In this document: positions 1-6,538 of the stretch, one piece after another | Layout: each line of letters opens with the position of its first letter | Position numbering within the stretch: position 1 is the first letter of the stretch | Source: Nitrosopumilales archaeon CG_4_9_14_0_2_um_filter_34_16 | GTDB taxonomy: Archaea > Thermoproteota > Nitrososphaeria > Nitrososphaerales > Nitrosopumilaceae | DNA length: 12,388 nucleotides | Reading direction: 5' to 3' | NCBI GenBank assembly: GCA_002788515.1 | Contig: PFRJ01000060.1 | Span: 1 to 12,388 of the forward strand | Program-made: the position numbers and the translations under genes | Notes under the pieces: model-generated | Databases searched by the model: none | What the model was told of the DNA's origin: nothing | Seen by the model: the letters and a program-made list of their open reading frames with translations, nothing else

Positions 1-843
1 TACATCGCCATTGACGAGTAAGTTATGAGCCATGTTTGGTACATAACCAAATTGCATTCCGTTAACAACTGTTGCAGTGTTATGATGTTGGAACATTGCT
101 CCTGCATCATAGTTACCTTCAGGTGTTAGGTACAATTGATTGTATTGGAGTTGGAATTCTAGTGCGTCTGCATCATAGAATTGTCTATCTAGAGAAACTT
201 CGCTTCCACTAACTTTTGTCTTCTCTACCATTAGTTTCTTGTATCCATTGACTGGATCAACGATTGCAATTCCGTACATGCCGGAAAGAACGTGTTGGTC
301 CATGCCAATTAGTTTGACACCAGAACAGTGGTATTTGAAAACACCAGCAGATTCAGCAATGTAACAGTATTGACTTGTTTCACCCGGATTAACGGATTCA
401 AAGTTTCCTGCTGACATTTGAGATGCGTGCATATCGTTACCGTGTCCAGTAACTTCGTCTGATGGAATTGTAAGTGTCATTTTTACAACATCACCTTGTG
501 TAACTCTTAGTGTTGGTCCTGGGACTTGTCCACTAAAGGTCATGGCGTTGTAAGTTTTTCCTCCCATGATTGGAAGTTCAACACTTTCACCAGTCAAATT
601 GAACTCGACTACGTCTCGTCCAGTTTGTGATAATGCACCACAATCAGTTTCTGCGAATGCTTGAGGCATTACAAGCTGTAAACCGCCCATTTGCTTAATT
701 TGGTCCATCACATTGACATCCATTTTGTTCATGTCAAGTGATTGTCCAGCAATCTGGGTTTGTGTGTATGTGCTTCCGAATAAGGTTGCCCCCATTACAG
801 CTACTGCTGCAATTGTAAAGAGCATGCTAGTACGCTTATTCAT
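1..843 (-). CDS. nirK: Copper-containing nitrite reductase NirK-type multicopper protein (3' end outside window)
   Basis: 281 codons are visible from an ATG at 843; the C-terminus lies beyond position 1. Residues 1-25 form a basic start plus hydrophobic segment, a likely secretion signal or membrane anchor, so the enzyme probably acts outside the cytoplasmic membrane. The cupredoxin copper ligands of NirK can be placed: H134 and H139 (spacing 5, as for the first type-1 and first type-2 ligands), H172-C173 (type-2 His next to type-1 Cys), H184 and M189 (type-1). The third type-2 His expected in the second cupredoxin domain is not in the window. The family reduces nitrite to NO; in ammonia-oxidising thaumarchaea it is abundant and linked to ammonia oxidation, though its exact role there is debated. 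A TATA box lies about 28 nt upstream of the ATG, consistent with a leaderless transcript. The gene is divergent from the fumarase. A general multicopper oxidase is the alternative, but the ligand pattern favours NirK. Confidence 0.87.
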   Translation of the reverse strand, partial: MNKRTSMLFTIAAVAVMGATLFGSTYTQTQIAGQSLDMNKMDVNVMDQIKQMGGLQLVMPQAFAETDCGALSQTGRDVVEFNLTGESVELPIMGGKTYNAMTFSGQVPGPTLRVTQGDVVKMTLTIPSDEVTGHGNDMHASQMSAGNFESVNPGETSQYCYIAESAGVFKYHCSGVKLIGMDQHVLSGMYGIAIVDPVNGYKKLMVEKTKVSGSEVSLDRQFYDADALEFQLQYNQLYLTPEGNYDAGAMFQHHNTATVVNGMQFGYVPNMAHNLLVNGDV

Positions 844-866
844 AATGCATCGTGATCTATGAATCC

Positions 867-877
867 TATATAATAAT
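867..877 (-). promoter_or_regulatory. TATA box for nirK
   Basis: Read on the minus strand this is an AT-only run (TTATTATATA-like) centred about 28 nt upstream of the nirK ATG at 843. That spacing fits an archaeal TATA box driving a leaderless mRNA. No Shine-Dalgarno sequence is seen between the box and the ATG. Confidence 0.6.
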
Positions 878-954
878 TGCCTTTGAACCAACTGTGATAG
901 TATGAAAATATCTGAAAAAGAATGAATAATGGGTAAATAATCGATAAAGTCAGC

Positions 955-2316
955 ATGAAGTTTAGGCTGGATCAAGATTCACTTGGACAAGTCAAGATTC
1001 CATATGACGCATATTATGGAGCATTCACAGGAAGAGCAATCAAACAATATCATGTCACAGGTAACAAAAGCCATCAAAATTTGATCAATGCATTTGTAAT
1101 GATAAAACGGTCTGCAGCAGTTGCAAATGTAAAGACAAAAGCAATTGATGCAAAACTGGGAAATGCAATCATTTCAGCATGTGATAAAATACTATCCGGA
1201 AAACACGTAGATCAATTTGTAGTAGACATGATAAATTCTGGAGCAGGAACTGCGTTTAACATGAACTCTAATGAAGTCATTGCAAATGTCGCATTAGAAA
1301 TTTTACATAAAAAGAAAGGACAGCATGAGTTCTTGCATCCAAATGATCATGTAAACATGTCACAGTCAAGTAATGATACTTATCCAACTGCAATGCATGT
1401 TGCAATTTTGATGAACCTAAAAGAAACAATTCCTGCAATTGATATTTTAATAAAATCATTATCAAAAAAAGCAAAGCAGTTTTCAGCATTTAAAAAAATT
1501 GGCAGAACACATCTAATGGATGCATTACCAGTTACACTAGGTAGTGAATTTACAGCATATGCAACGTCAATAACTAAAGCAAGAAACGCAGTTGTTGCAT
1601 CACAAAAAGAGCTACAAAATGTAGCACTTGGTGGAACTGCTGTAGGTTCTGGCGCAAACACACCAAAAGGCTATAGAAAAATTGCGATATCAGAGCTTTC
1701 AAGAATTTCAAAACTTGCACTAAAACCTGAAAAAGATATGCAGCATGGTTTGCAAAGTAAATTTGCAGTTGCTAATGCATCAAGTGCGTTACGAAATTTG
1801 GCATTGGAAATTGGAAAACTTGCAAACGACATCAGATTGATGGCATCAGGCCCAATTGCAGGATTGTCAGAGATTGGAATTCCAGCAGTACATGCAGGTT
1901 CATCAATCATGCCAGGAAAAGTAAATCCATCTTTAGCTGAATGTATGAACATGATCTGCTTTAACGTAATTGGAAATGATACTTCAGTATCATACGCAGC
2001 GCAAAGCGGACAGTTTGAACTAAACGTAATGTTGCCAGGAATGCTAAAGTGTGTACTAGAGTCTACAGATATGCTTAAAAATTTCTTGCCAATATTTTCT
2101 GCAAATCTAATTGACGGACTTACTGCAAACAAAGAAAAACTGCGTGCCAACATTGAAAACAGTCCTGTAATCGTAACATTACTTACACCAAAAATAGGAT
2201 ATCTAAAGTCTGCAGAACTTTTCAAAGAATCCTTGAAAACAGGGAAAACTATCAGAGAACTTGTTGTTTCAAAGAAACTAATGAGCAACAAAGAGATAGA
2301 TTCTCTGTTCGGATAG
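955..2316 (+). CDS. fumC: Class II fumarate hydratase (fumarase/aspartase superfamily)
   Basis: This 453-aa protein has the usual length for class II fumarase, which interconverts fumarate and malate in the cytoplasm. Conserved blocks occur in order: SGAGT-NMN-NEVIAN near 95-111, S-SNDTYPTAMH at 136-148, GRTHLMDALP at 183-192 with the proton-relay His186, GGTAVGSGANT at 226-236, and the superfamily signature GSSIMPGKVNP at 315-325 that carries the mobile catalytic Ser317. The form MPGKVNP followed by AEC and a later GND resembles fumarase more than aspartase, which usually has MPAKVNP. I therefore call it fumarase, with aspartate ammonia-lyase as the less likely alternative. It fits the thaumarchaeal central carbon network, where 4-carbon acids link the 3-hydroxypropionate/4-hydroxybutyrate cycle with a partial TCA cycle. 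The ATG start gives a normal N-terminus. The methylthiotransferase gene starts 2 nt after the stop, so the two are probably co-transcribed. Confidence 0.86.
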   Translation: MKFRLDQDSLGQVKIPYDAYYGAFTGRAIKQYHVTGNKSHQNLINAFVMIKRSAAVANVKTKAIDAKLGNAIISACDKILSGKHVDQFVVDMINSGAGTAFNMNSNEVIANVALEILHKKKGQHEFLHPNDHVNMSQSSNDTYPTAMHVAILMNLKETIPAIDILIKSLSKKAKQFSAFKKIGRTHLMDALPVTLGSEFTAYATSITKARNAVVASQKELQNVALGGTAVGSGANTPKGYRKIAISELSRISKLALKPEKDMQHGLQSKFAVANASSALRNLALEIGKLANDIRLMASGPIAGLSEIGIPAVHAGSSIMPGKVNPSLAECMNMICFNVIGNDTSVSYAAQSGQFELNVMLPGMLKCVLESTDMLKNFLPIFSANLIDGLTANKEKLRANIENSPVIVTLLTPKIGYLKSAELFKESLKTGKTIRELVVSKKLMSNKEIDSLFG

Positions 2317-2318
2317 AT

Positions 2319-3587
2319 ATGGCAAAAATTTTCGTAGAGGCGTATGGATGTTCTGCAAGTTTTGCAGATTCAGAGATGATTTCAGGATTGATTCTAAATG
2401 GCGGACATACATTAGCAGATAACTCTGCAGAATCTGATCTAAATGTTATTGTTACATGCTCAGTTAAAGATTCAACTGCAAACAAAATGATGTACAGGAT
2501 TAATTCATTAAAATCAAAACCACTCATCGTGGCAGGATGTCTTCCAAAGGCAGAAAAAGAAAACGTTGAAAAATTTTCAGAAAATGCAAGTCTACTTGGT
2601 CCCAATTCACTAGGAAAAACTCTTCAAGTGATTAATTCGACTCTAGCGGGAAGAAAGCAGATTGCATTAGAAGATACTGATTTATCAAAAGTTGGACTTC
2701 CCAAAGTAAGACTAAACCCTACTGTGGGAATTGTGGAGATTGCAAGTGGGTGTATGAGTGAATGCACATTTTGTCAAACCAAACTATCAAAGGGAGATCT
2801 GTCAAGTTATAGACTAGGAGACATTGTAAGACAAGTTCAAACAGAAATCAGAGAGGGATGTAAAGAAGTGTGGCTAACATCTACAGATAATGGCTGTTAT
2901 GGGTTTGATATCGGTACTGACTTACCGTCATTAGTGAATGCAGTATCAGAGATTCCAGGTGATTTTATGATACGAGTTGGCATGATGAATCCAATGTACA
3001 TGCCAAGAATTAAAGAAAAATTGATTGAGTCTTTTGACAATGATAAGATTTTCAAATTTCTACACATTCCAGTACAAAGTGGAAGTGATAAAGTACTAAA
3101 CGACATGAAACGAGGTCATACCTCTGGGACATTTAGAGAAATTGTAAATAGAATGAAAGACAGGTTTGGAGGCTTTACTATTTCCACAGATATCATTGTA
3201 GGTTTTCCCACTGAAACAGAAGAAGAATTCCAAAAAACAATAACATTGCTAGATGAAACAAAACCAGATGTTGTCAATCTATCAAAGTATAGTGCAAGAC
3301 CCGGAACGGATGCAGCTGAATTGGATCAGATTGATGCAGCTGAGATCAAACGAAGAACAAAGATAATTTTTGAGCAGATCAGCAAATTATCAATGGAGAG
3401 CAATCAAAAATGGATCGGTTGGAAAGGCAAAGTCCTGTTTGATGAAAACACAGACGAAGGTATCAAGGGTAGAAACTTTGCTTACAAGCCCATAGCAGTG
3501 GAAGATAAGGTAGAATTGGGTCAATCACATATAGTTGAAATCACAGATGCCACGGTAAAGAGATTGATTGGTAAGATCGCAAGCTAA
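2319..3587 (+). CDS. tRNA methylthiotransferase, CDKAL1/e-MtaB type (ms2t6A37)
   Basis: This 422-aa radical-SAM enzyme should add a methylthio group to t6A at position 37 of ANN-decoding tRNAs. The N-terminal MTTase (UPF0004) domain supplies three cysteines for the auxiliary [4Fe-4S] cluster: C11 (YGCSA), C47 (TCSV) and C74 (AGCLP). The radical-SAM cluster motif CxxxCxxC is C145, C149, C152. A later conserved block, IPVQSGS followed by LNDMKRGHT, lies near 250-270. Residues from about 361 to 422 look like the C-terminal TRAM RNA-binding domain. The MTTase, radical-SAM and TRAM order and the GCMSECTFC-TK sequence match the archaeal/eukaryotic e-MtaB (CDKAL1) branch better than MiaB, which modifies i6A and is not expected in archaea. 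The gene follows the fumarase by 2 nt, so it is probably in the same transcript despite the unrelated function. A T-run directly after the stop may end the transcript. Confidence 0.88.
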   Translation: MAKIFVEAYGCSASFADSEMISGLILNGGHTLADNSAESDLNVIVTCSVKDSTANKMMYRINSLKSKPLIVAGCLPKAEKENVEKFSENASLLGPNSLGKTLQVINSTLAGRKQIALEDTDLSKVGLPKVRLNPTVGIVEIASGCMSECTFCQTKLSKGDLSSYRLGDIVRQVQTEIREGCKEVWLTSTDNGCYGFDIGTDLPSLVNAVSEIPGDFMIRVGMMNPMYMPRIKEKLIESFDNDKIFKFLHIPVQSGSDKVLNDMKRGHTSGTFREIVNRMKDRFGGFTISTDIIVGFPTETEEEFQKTITLLDETKPDVVNLSKYSARPGTDAAELDQIDAAEIKRRTKIIFEQISKLSMESNQKWIGWKGKVLFDENTDEGIKGRNFAYKPIAVEDKVELGQSHIVEITDATVKRLIGKIAS

Positions 3588-3594
3588 TTTTTTT
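3588..3594 (+). terminator. Candidate T-run terminator after the fumarase-methylthiotransferase transcript
   Basis: Seven consecutive T residues directly follow the stop codon at 3587. Archaeal intrinsic termination relies on such T-tracts in the non-template strand. No strong hairpin precedes it, and the local AT content makes chance T-runs common. Confidence 0.4.
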
Positions 3595-3628
3595 CGATCT
3601 AAAATTTGATTAAAAAAACGTAAGAAGG

Positions 3629-3638
3629 TTTTTTATCT
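3629..3638 (+). promoter_or_regulatory. TATA box for the FtsZ-like gene
   Basis: The run TTTTTTATC is centred about 27 nt upstream of the ATG at 3661. This is the spacing expected for a leaderless transcript, and indicates that the FtsZ-like gene has its own promoter. Confidence 0.5.
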
Positions 3639-3660
3639 AAATCAGAAAATAAGATTAGAA

Positions 3661-4608
3661 ATGAGTTTTCAAGTTAAAGAACCAGTTTTAGTTGTAGGCC
3701 TTGGTGGCGTAGGCTCAAAATTGGCAATAGATGCAAAAAATACCCTAAATTCAGATTGTCTAATAATTAGTAACGATAAGAAAGATCTCTCATCTGAGAT
3801 TCCTTCTGTTCATGTTTCAACAGAGTCCGTGATCAATCCATCAGTTCAGTTAATCAGAGGCTCAACTTACAAAGTTGCAGACGAAATTAAATCAAAAATT
3901 TCAGGATATTCTACAGTTATCTTAATGAGTAATCTAGCAGGTAAAGCAGGCTCAGCTATGGCTCCAGTCATATCAGAGATGTGTAAAGAAGTAGATGCAG
4001 GATTAGTATCATTTGCAATTATGCCTTTCAAATATGAAAAAGACAGAATTTTCAATTCAGGAGTGGCTTTGAAAAGAGTAAGAGAAAACTCCGAGTGCAC
4101 AATTGTACTTGATAACGATTCATTACTTGAAAGCAATCCAGACTTGAGCCCAAAGACATGTTATGGAATTGCAAATTCTGCCATCATGCATGTTGTAAAC
4201 TCACTTGGTTCATCAGAAATATCCAGTGAAACAAATATTCTATCAACTAGCAAAAACGGTCAACATATTGAAGATTCACTAAGAGATTCACTCAAAATGC
4301 TTTATGGAAATGCCCCACCAAACTCAGTTAAGCGCTCAATATTATACGTGGTCGGAGGAAGCAATATCCCAGTAGGAGTTATCAATTCAATCACAAACAT
4401 GACAGCAGGAATAGTAAGTGAAAGTAATTCACAAATTGATATGACATCATCTTCTGAAGAATCCATCGTAATGCTATCATCAATTCAAGGAATGACAAAA
4501 TTTGATAGTTATGATCCATTAGGAATGATTCCACAAGATAACACTCTTGATTGGTCTACACCAGAATGCAGTATTGATTGTAAACTAGATCTATATCAAC
4601 TAGAATAG
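3661..4608 (+). CDS. ftsZ: Divergent FtsZ/tubulin-superfamily protein
   Basis: This 315-aa protein is the thaumarchaeal FtsZ-like type. The Rossmann start VVGLGGVGSK at 11-20 matches FtsZ loop T1, and ISNDKKDLSS at 36-45 matches the next nucleotide-contacting loop. Residues 91-103 align with the tubulin signature (GGGTGTG in FtsZ) but read NLAGKAGSAMAPV, keeping only scattered Gly and the trailing APV. PFKYEKDR at 122-129 and the following helix to NDSLLE at 152-157 match the FtsZ PF-F-G-KR to NDKLL segment. I cannot find a convincing T7 synergy loop (NxDxxD), which normally completes the GTPase site of the adjoining subunit. The protein may therefore bind nucleotide weakly or hydrolyse it poorly. 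Division in these archaea is ascribed to Cdv (ESCRT-like) proteins, so its role is open; cytoskeletal or membrane-linked filaments are possible. There is no long C-terminal linker or standard FtsA/SepF-binding tail. It has its own TATA box. Confidence 0.75.
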   Translation: MSFQVKEPVLVVGLGGVGSKLAIDAKNTLNSDCLIISNDKKDLSSEIPSVHVSTESVINPSVQLIRGSTYKVADEIKSKISGYSTVILMSNLAGKAGSAMAPVISEMCKEVDAGLVSFAIMPFKYEKDRIFNSGVALKRVRENSECTIVLDNDSLLESNPDLSPKTCYGIANSAIMHVVNSLGSSEISSETNILSTSKNGQHIEDSLRDSLKMLYGNAPPNSVKRSILYVVGGSNIPVGVINSITNMTAGIVSESNSQIDMTSSSEESIVMLSSIQGMTKFDSYDPLGMIPQDNTLDWSTPECSIDCKLDLYQLE

Positions 4609-4638
4609 ACAAAAATTAAAAATACAATATTCTAAAAA

Positions 4639-5127
4639 TTATTCTTTTTTCTTTGGTGCTTTTTTAGCTGGTGCTTCTTCTTTAGCCGGTTTTTCTTTAG
4701 CTGGTGCTTCTTCTTTAGCCGGTTTTTCTTTAGCTGGTGCTTCTTCTTTAGCCGGTTTTTCTTTAGCTGGTGCTTCTTCTTTAGCTGGTGCTTCTTCTTT
4801 AGCTGGTGCTTTTACTTTGTCAGCAATTTTTTTAGTTTCTTTTTCAGGAATTACTGAAGATTCTACATCTGACTCATATCTAGAAACAAGAACATATCCT
4901 TCATCAGTTTTAGTCATCCTGACTCTAACTTTTCTTGGAGGACTTCTAACACCTTTTGCCCAAATGTCATGAGTCAACTCTTCTTCAATCTTAATTGTCT
5001 CAACTTTCATGTGATGACGAGCAAATTCTTTAATCATGTTGGTAGCTCTAACTGCTCTGTGTTGTGGTTGAGAAATCAAGGCTTTTCCAAGATTAATTGT
5101 ATAAACTCGTTCTAATTCTTGAGACAT
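4639..5127 (-). CDS. rpl31e: Ribosomal protein eL31 with a repeat-rich C-terminal tail
   Basis: Residues 1-90 are a full archaeal/eukaryotic eL31: ERVYTINLGKALIS at 6-19, RAVRATNMIKEFARHHMKV at 24-42, and IWAKGVRSPPRKVRVR at 55-70. eL31 sits near the peptide exit tunnel of the large subunit. Archaeal eL31 is usually about 80-100 aa; this one is 162 aa. Residues from about 100 to 162 are an unstructured, highly charged tail of Pro-Ala-Lys-Glu repeats in 11-residue (PAKEEAPAKEK) and shorter 6-residue (APAKEE) units, ending in Lys. The tail is encoded by tandem DNA repeats and may vary between strains. The ATG at 5127 directly follows the eL39 stop codon, and a strong Shine-Dalgarno-like GGAGG lies within the end of eL39, indicating translation from the shared mRNA. 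It converges with the FtsZ-like gene across a 30-nt AT-rich gap. Confidence 0.95.
   Translation of the reverse strand: MSQELERVYTINLGKALISQPQHRAVRATNMIKEFARHHMKVETIKIEEELTHDIWAKGVRSPPRKVRVRMTKTDEGYVLVSRYESDVESSVIPEKETKKIADKVKAPAKEEAPAKEEAPAKEKPAKEEAPAKEKPAKEEAPAKEKPAKEEAPAKKAPKKKE
4664..4813. repeat. Tandem 33-bp and 18-bp repeats in the eL31 tail
   Basis: Three essentially perfect 33-bp units occupy 4664-4696, 4697-4729 and 4730-4762. They are followed by two 18-bp units (4763-4780 and 4781-4798), which repeat the first half of the 33-bp unit, and a final partial copy from 4799. All unit lengths are multiples of three, so copy-number change adds or removes 11 or 6 residues from the eL31 tail without a frameshift. 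Near-identity at the DNA level suggests recent slippage or recombination. Confidence 0.93.
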
Positions 5128-5286
5128 CTATCCTACCTCCACATCAGTTGATCTCCAAGCTCTGCGCTTTGGATTGGTTCTAACATTTCTTTTTGTCTTT
5201 AGAATTATCCATGCAGGTACTGCTGAAGTCTGTCTAGTTTTTTTTAACAGACGGATTTTCCTTGGAGAGGACTTGCGTGCAGCCAT
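5128..5286 (-). CDS. rpl39e: Ribosomal protein eL39
   Basis: This short gene encodes 52 residues from an ATG at 5286. The protein is very basic and matches eL39 throughout: MAARKSSPRKIRLLKK at the start, then SAVPAWIILKTKRNVR at 21-36 and TNPKRRAWRST at 38-47. Family members are about 50 aa and line the nascent-peptide exit tunnel of the large subunit. The TAG stop (5128-5130) lies immediately next to the eL31 ATG (5125-5127) with no gap, and the last codons contain a GGAGG that can serve as the eL31 ribosome-binding site. eL39-eL31 pairing is common in archaea. A TATA box about 28 nt upstream of the ATG suggests that the eL39-eL31 mRNA is leaderless. Confidence 0.95.
   Translation of the reverse strand: MAARKSSPRKIRLLKKTRQTSAVPAWIILKTKRNVRTNPKRRAWRSTDVEVG
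5131..5140 (-). promoter_or_regulatory. Ribosome-binding site for eL31 inside eL39
   Basis: On the minus strand the end of eL39 reads GTGGAGGTAGGATAG, followed directly by the eL31 ATG. The GGAGG core ends about 8-9 nt before the ATG, which supports this start for eL31 and coupled translation of the two ribosomal proteins. Confidence 0.7.
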
Positions 5287-5309
5287 AGATTTTCAGGCAC
5301 GAAGAGCTC

Positions 5310-5318
5310 TTTTTAAAT
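5310..5318 (-). promoter_or_regulatory. TATA box for the eL39-eL31 operon
   Basis: The minus strand reads ATTTAAAAA, centred 28 nt upstream of the eL39 ATG at 5286. No ribosome-binding site precedes that ATG, consistent with a leaderless transcript. Confidence 0.62.
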
Positions 5319-5601
5319 CATGTGTTAGAATTGCCGCACTCAATGAAGGAAAAAAGCGTGTTTTATTGTATCGGAGAATTGCTGTATTCTTTTTAATTCA
5401 TAAAAGATCAAAGAATGAAAAATTTCTTTTTCTGCAGACGAATTACAGAACTTTACTGATCCTTGAGTCATACATTATTTCTGATGTTTTCTGAGTCTGA
5501 TTCTAAACGTGTGAATATCTTGCTCATTTTATATGTCTACCACAAAGTGGTATTTTGTGATATGTAGCATAACTGCATCTAGTAATTTAGCGGGCAATAG
5601 A
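5319..5601. other. Gene-free stretch upstream of eL39
   Basis: No convincing coding sequence is present. A plus-strand open frame covering 5174-5494 is antisense to eL39 for its first third, and its product resembles no known protein. The notable structure is a small inverted repeat at 5538-5552. The rest is AT-rich sequence between the ribosomal promoter and the decayed nucleotidyltransferase, and may contain its eroded downstream flank. Confidence 0.5.
5538..5552. repeat. Inverted repeat TACCAC-AAA-GTGGTA
   Basis: This is a perfect 6-bp stem with a 3-nt loop. A second, mutually exclusive stem can form from CACAAA at 5541-5546 and TTTGTG at 5554-5559. It lies downstream of the pseudogene on the minus strand and about 220 nt upstream of the eL39 TATA box. 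It could be a protein-binding site, a residual transcript end or chance. Confidence 0.35.
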
Positions 5602-6240
5602 TTATTTTTTTGCCATTTCTGCAATTATTCTTGAAATCTCATCCTTGTTGACACCTATTGCCTGAGAAACTGGATTATAATCCTAGTCGTTGAATTTGGA
5701 AATTGTCAACGAAACCTTTTCAGTGCAGCATATTTTCTGAACACTTTGTTTTAGGTCTGGAAATTTTGTGTCAGAATACCACATAAGAGAATAGATATCG
5801 GCAATGTCCTTAATCCTCTTGTCCTCTTTGTTCCTGTTTAGAACAGAGTTTATCTTCATAGAAACTAGCGCCTCTGGATGTGGGAACATTATCTCTTTTC
5901 CAAAGTATCCTGACATGACAAACTGATTGCCAGAGAAAACATTTGCAAGTAGTGGCTCATCGATTGGATCCAAACCAAAGAGCGCCTTTATCCTTGGATG
6001 TATTTTGTCTACAACTGGGTCGACAAACAGATCAAACATCTCATATTTAAGACGCCTTTTGGACTCTTCTTCTGTTAAAAGCTTTTTAGTTTCAAGATCA
6101 TGATGTTGCACAAAACGTGATCCTATTCCATAGTATTTCATCTCTTTTAGAATCTCAATTGATTTGGAAAATGCAGATTTTTGCAACTGTTCATCAGACC
6201 AAGTTCCATGTGAGTTTTTGTAGATTACAGGTGAATCATT
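5602..6240 (-). pseudogene. AbiEii/AbiGii-like nucleotidyltransferase remnant, 5'-truncated with an in-frame stop
   Basis: An open frame runs from 6240 to a TAG at 5683-5685, then continues in the same frame for 26 sensible codons (DYNPVSQAIGV, then EISRIIAEMAKK) to a TAA at 5602-5604. The segment FPHPEALVSMKINSVLNR followed by EDKRIKDIADIYSLMWYS resembles the C-terminal half of the AbiEii/AbiGii-type nucleotidyltransferase fold, the toxin side of type IV toxin-antitoxin systems. The N-terminal half of that fold, with the Gly-rich and metal-binding Asp motifs, is absent. At the 5' side, plausible coding (SPVIYKNSHGTWSDEQ) extends upstream of a TTG at 6186 to a TAA at 6241-6243, with no good start codon. 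I infer loss of the 5' half plus a nonsense mutation near the 3' end. A shortened product from the TTG would be 167 aa but should lack catalysis. The family assignment rests on motif resemblance only. Confidence 0.6.
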
Positions 6241-6435
6241 TTAGAAAACGAATGTGGAAATAAAATGATGTTTACAGATCATACATCTGTGCACATCTTG
6301 TTTTTTGGTATTTTGGAGTATGAACATGGCATGTTCATGTTCTTTCTTTTTTCTTCTCGTAAAACCACATCTCACCGGTCGTTTGACCTTGTTGGTTTTG
6401 GGAGCTCTGGCCCCACGAATTCGAGTTTTTGGCAT
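6241..6435 (-). CDS. Small basic Cys/His-rich protein, function unknown
   Basis: This predicted 64-aa protein starts from an ATG at 6435; a TTG at 6453 would add six residues. The N-terminus is strongly basic (MPKTRIRGARAPKTNKVKRP), followed by C23, a RRKKKEHEH stretch with H33 and H35, then H49, C51, C54, H56 and H57 in HRCMICKHH. The Cys and His residues could form one zinc site, so a small nucleic-acid-binding zinc-ribbon-like protein is conceivable, but I do not recognise the family. It lies directly upstream of, and in the same frame as, the decayed nucleotidyltransferase, separated only by the TAA at 6241-6243. It is divergent from the HicB-like gene across about 100 nt, where a TATA-like AAATATC lies some 35 nt upstream of the ATG. 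The composition is protein-like, but it may itself be truncated. Confidence 0.5.
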   Translation of the reverse strand: MPKTRIRGARAPKTNKVKRPVRCGFTRRKKKEHEHAMFILQNTKKQDVHRCMICKHHFISTFVF

Positions 6436-6538
6436 TAATGAGCCATGATACAAGAGATTTGTCTGGAAGATATTTAGTGATTATGAACAAAATATTCATC
6501 AAGCAAATAACTGAAAATAGTTTATTATAATTACTAAC

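Noticed and set aside
1671..2291. 206-codon minus-strand open frame inside the fumarase
   Set aside because: It is the reverse-frame shadow of a well-conserved fumarase; its product has no recognisable domain and there is no promoter or ribosome-binding site.
5174..5494. 106-codon plus-strand open frame
   Set aside because: It is antisense to eL39 over 5174-5286, its product is unlike any known protein, and the minus-strand eL39 reading is unambiguous.
5683..5685. Possible pyrrolysine or programmed read-through at the TAG of the nucleotidyltransferase remnant
   Set aside because: TAG-pyrrolysine decoding is not known in thaumarchaea, no recoding element is visible, and the gene is also truncated at its 5' side, so simple decay is more likely.
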